From assembly GCF_013366375.1 (NCBI RefSeq), contig NZ_JABWMJ010000012.1:1-64000 (forward strand): a DNA stretch of 64,000 nt, written 5' to 3'. A program made the position numbers and the translations under genes. Under the pieces are notes generated by a model that was given only the letters and a program-made list of their open reading frames with translations, was not told the origin of the DNA and did no database searches. Positions 63,247 to 64,000 of the stretch are shown piece after piece (the first letter of the stretch is position 1; each line of letters opens with the position of its first letter). The stretch comes from Rhizobacter koreensis. Its GTDB lineage: Bacteria > Pseudomonadota > Gammaproteobacteria > Burkholderiales > Burkholderiaceae_C.

Positions 63247-63278
63247 CGGGGGCGCCGCGCGGCGCCCCCGTTTTTTTT
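63247..63278 (+). terminator. Intrinsic terminator between dctP and dctQ
   Basis: CGGGGGCGCC (63247-63256), loop GCGC, GGCGCCCCCG (63261-63270) and eight T (63271-63278) form a textbook terminator. It ends most dctP transcription before dctQM, so the binding protein should be made in excess of the membrane subunits. Confidence 0.92.
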
Positions 63279-63305
63279 CGCATCCACTTCTGCCGGAACC
63301 GTTCG

Positions 63306-63932
63306 ATGCAGCAACTCCTGCTTACCGTTGATCGATTCTCGACGTGGATCGGCAAGCTCTTCGCCTGGACCGTGGTCCTGCTGACGCTGCTGATCTCCGC
63401 CGAGGTGTTCTCCCGCTACGTCCTGAACAAGCCGCATGCGTGGGTGCTCGATGCACAGATCATGCTGTACGGCACCCTCTTCATGTTCGCGGGCGCCTAT
63501 ACGCTCAGCAAGAGCGGACACGTGCGCGGCGACGTGCTGTACGGGTTCTTCCGTCCGCGCACCCAGGCGACGATCGACTTCACGCTCTACATCGTGTTCT
63601 TCCTGCCAGGGCTCGTGGCCATGACCTGGGCCGGCTGGCACTACGCCAACGACTCGCTGGCGATGCGCGAGCAGACGTTCAACGCGGACCCGCTGCCGGT
63701 CTATCCATTCAAGTTCGTGATTCCGTTCGCCGGCGCCGTGCTGCTGCTGCAGGGGCTGGTCGAGATCGCGCGCTGCGTGCTCTGCCTGCAGCGCGGCGAC
63801 TGGCCGTCTCGCGACGAGGACGTCGAGGAAGTCGACGTCGACAAGCTCAAGGAGATGGTCCACGCCAAGGACGTCGACGTCGACGCCATCGAGCGCTACG
63901 TTCCGCCCGCCCAGCGGCAGGAGGGTGCGTGA
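63306..63932 (+). CDS. dctQ: TRAP transporter small permease (DctQ)
   Basis: A 208-residue protein with four helices (FAWTVVLLTLLISAEVFSRY; MLYGTLFMFAGAYTLSKSGH; IVFFLPGLVAMTWAGWHYAN; FKFVIPFAGAVLLLQGLVEI). HVRGDVLYGFFRPRTQATID is the DctQ loop. It stabilises the large permease. The C-terminus is unusually long and acidic (EEVDVDKLKEMVHAKDVDVD). Its TGA overlaps the dctM ATG by one base. Confidence 0.9.
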   Translation: MQQLLLTVDRFSTWIGKLFAWTVVLLTLLISAEVFSRYVLNKPHAWVLDAQIMLYGTLFMFAGAYTLSKSGHVRGDVLYGFFRPRTQATIDFTLYIVFFLPGLVAMTWAGWHYANDSLAMREQTFNADPLPVYPFKFVIPFAGAVLLLQGLVEIARCVLCLQRGDWPSRDEDVEEVDVDKLKEMVHAKDVDVDAIERYVPPAQRQEGA

Positions 63933-64000
63933 TGAAGCTGCGCAAGGAACTCTGGTTCGGCTTCATCCTGATGGGCATCATCGTGGCGGGCGCCGTCACG
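63932..64000 (+). CDS. dctM: TRAP transporter large permease (DctM), partial at window edge
   Basis: Only the first 23 codons are in the window (KLRKELWFGFILMGIIVAGA after Met). A charged start and a rising hydrophobic helix right after DctQ fit DctM, the 12-helix ion-coupled permease of TRAP transporters. The gene continues beyond 64000. Confidence 0.75.
   Translation, partial: MKLRKELWFGFILMGIIVAGAVT

Noticed and set aside
1..64000. CRISPR arrays or rRNA genes
   Set aside because: No run of regularly spaced identical repeats and no rRNA-like segments were seen.

Overview
The window reads as a high-GC chromosome segment from a betaproteobacterium, most likely of the order Burkholderiales. 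The reasons are the gene neighbourhoods (a Burkholderiales-type DUF2486 protein next to holC-pepA and divergent lptFG, a CysB-type LysR regulator, a FimV-like protein, an Ala/Lys-rich HU protein, TRAP and Liv transport proteins) and the strong G/C bias at third codon positions. Genus cannot be set from sequence alone.

Region 1 (about 1-8.4 kb) is a patchwork of decayed acquired DNA. It holds an IS3-family remnant, an intact UvrA2-like ABC ATPase, a frameshifted NhaA antiporter with a thioredoxin-like tail, an N-terminal rarA fragment, a 3' ndh fragment, an IS1380-family tail, a truncated and frameshifted IS1182-family transposase, and the C-terminal HTH of an AraC-type regulator. uvrA and nhaA share a near-identical 49-bp leader, including ribosome binding site and first ten codons.

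Region 2 (8.4-19.7 kb) is a potassium/magnesium locus. A 33-aa membrane peptide, kdpF, kdpA, kdpB, a TorF-type porin and kdpC form one leftward operon. A leftward corA-kdpD-kdpE unit supplies a CorA channel and the KdpDE two-component system. A class I glutamine amidotransferase gene points right from the corA intergenic region. Two arrays of four CTTGAY-type half-sites with identical 11-21-11 spacing precede the kdp operon and this amidotransferase gene, and are proposed KdpE operators.

Region 3 (19.9 to about 26.2 kb) is a mobilisation module laid out like the IncP (RP4) Tra1 core: relaxase and TraJ-like protein on one side, an oriT with a CCTATCCTG/C nic-like site, a helically phased GAAC repeat array, then traK-, traL- and traM-like genes on the other side, followed by DUF932 and SSB genes. 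No integrase, replication gene or coupling protein is visible, so it looks like a partial integrated plasmid or mobilisable element. About 1.2 kb of structured DNA without a supportable gene follows.

Region 4 (26.2-64 kb) is ordinary chromosome: NCS1 permease, HU-like protein, Liv binding protein, holC/pepA/lptFG, sirohydrochlorin chelatase, CysB-type regulator with an aminotransferase, FimV-like protein, an acyl-CoA metabolism cluster (enoyl-CoA hydratase, APH-like kinase, acyl-CoA dehydrogenase, GST), ChaN-like protein, tRNA-Arg(UCU), small conserved genes, aldehyde dehydrogenase, class A beta-lactamase, a hybrid histidine kinase, alkaline phosphatase, DUF2243 protein, a CadR-type regulator with a CDF metal exporter, tRNA-Pro(UGG), HupE/UreJ protein, HrpA helicase, and the start of a TRAP transporter operon that runs off the right edge.
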